Positions 33,030-33,591 of a stretch of DNA of 33,591 bases are shown here, one piece after another. Below the pieces are notes generated by a model. That model ran no database searches and was not told where the DNA came from. It worked only from the letters and a program-made list of their open reading frames with translations. The stretch is from assembly GCA_002841995.1 (NCBI GenBank), contig PHBS01000023.1, positions 1 through 33,591 on the forward strand, given 5' to 3'. This stretch comes from Chloroflexi bacterium HGW-Chloroflexi-8. Its GTDB lineage: Bacteria; Chloroflexota; Anaerolineae; Anaerolineales; Anaerolineaceae. Position numbers and translations under genes: made by a program. Position 1 is the stretch's first letter. Every line of letters begins with the position of its first letter.

Positions 33030-33591
33030 ATGAAGATTAAAGGATTGAGTCTATTTTTGTTGTTCGTATTGATTCTGACGGCGTGTTCATCAGCAAAAGC
33101 CACTGAATCTCAGGTTGTGAATGGCGTTATGCCAGTTGAGGCACCCGCAGCACCTGCAGCTGATTCTTCTTTTTTGGGTAGAGATTCGGTTAAAGAAGAA
33201 TCATCAACAGATATTGTTACGCAAGGTGAAATGAATCCTGCAGAAATAACACGATTGGTTATCAGAAATGCGGATCTTTCCATTGTTGTAGTTGAACCCA
33301 ACAACGCCATGGGTTATATTACGCAAATGGCTGATCGTATGGGGGGGTATGTGGTCAGTTCCAATCTGTGGAAGTCAACCAATTATAAAGGGATCGAAAT
33401 TCCAGAAGCAAGCGTTACTATTCGTGTACCGGCAAATCTCCTCAATCAAGCCCTTGATGAAATAAAAAACCTTACCGAAAACAAGGATGTTGACGTTCTG
33501 AGTGAAAATGTATCGGGTCAGGATGTCACCAAAGAATACACCGACTTAAATTCTCAATTAAAGAATCTTGAAGATGCTGAGAAACAACTAA
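33030..33591 (+). CDS. DUF4349 lipoprotein, N-terminal part
   Basis: The first 187 codons are present; the gene continues past the right edge. Signal peptide with lipobox LTAC (Cys19), a low-complexity Ala/Pro/Ser stretch (residues 37-50), then the start of a DUF4349 domain: I-T-R-L-V-I-R-N-A-D-L-S-I-V-V, MADRMGGYVVSSN, ASVTIRVPANLLNQAL and VTKEYTDLNSQLKNLE, where a coiled coil begins. Family members usually end in a C-terminal membrane helix, which would lie outside the window. GGAGG precedes the ATG by five bases. Confidence 0.88.
   Translation, partial: MKIKGLSLFLLFVLILTACSSAKATESQVVNGVMPVEAPAAPAADSSFLGRDSVKEESSTDIVTQGEMNPAEITRLVIRNADLSIVVVEPNNAMGYITQMADRMGGYVVSSNLWKSTNYKGIEIPEASVTIRVPANLLNQALDEIKNLTENKDVDVLSENVSGQDVTKEYTDLNSQLKNLEDAEKQL

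Overview
The window looks like a chromosomal segment of an AT-rich, anaerobic bacterium, most likely Chloroflexota of the class Anaerolineae. That placement is an inference from gene content: a run of lipoproteins with Thr/Pro-rich linkers and LysM domains, the start of an Agl23/TIGR03663-like membrane protein, a DUF4349 lipoprotein, an ADP-forming acyl-CoA synthetase beside an indolepyruvate:ferredoxin oxidoreductase, and a SelA gene. I see no phage genes, insertion sequences or CRISPR array. It reads as core and envelope genome rather than a mobile island.

Layout. 1-166: start of a membrane glycosyltransferase-like gene (minus), with a near-consensus promoter. 407-3637: MFS transporter, two tandem Hsp20 chaperones, a small lipoprotein and a SUI1/YciH-type factor. 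3656-8272: a three-gene operon (fused ADP-forming acyl-CoA synthetase, IorA, IorB) that should turn aryl-pyruvates into aryl-acetates with reduced ferredoxin and ATP. 8333-11807: DUF4395 membrane protein, a methyltransferase, MnmA and phosphomannose isomerase. 11918-13378: a MOCOS-type PLP enzyme without a MOSC domain. 13414-13488: tRNA-Pro(CGG) on the minus strand. 13681-19899: an envelope operon with a polysaccharide-deacetylase lipoprotein, a HIT protein and three tandem paralogous lipoproteins (LysM, an unassigned lysozyme-like middle domain, and a LasA-like M23 peptidase).

19964-26391 (all minus) holds two transcription units. The upstream one is membrane protein, selA, M24 aminopeptidase, tsaD, ECF sigma factor and zinc anti-sigma factor, closed by a clear terminator at 21358-21390. 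The downstream one is a small zinc ribbon protein, a double-CXXC protein disulfide oxidoreductase and an OsmC protein, which looks like a thiol redox group.

26507-32143: a promoter, a SAM-I riboswitch with its terminator, then metH and a bifunctional homocysteine methyltransferase/methylenetetrahydrofolate reductase, a SAM-controlled methionine operon. 32191-32919: a calcineurin-like phosphoesterase. 33030 to the end: a DUF4349 lipoprotein that runs off the window.

The most unusual part is the triplicated LysM/middle-domain/M23 lipoprotein array at 15231-19899. All three peptidase domains keep the zinc-site residues with the LasA-type 13-residue His-Asp interval. All three middle domains resemble a lysozyme-type fold, but the expected catalytic glutamate position appears to be glutamine.
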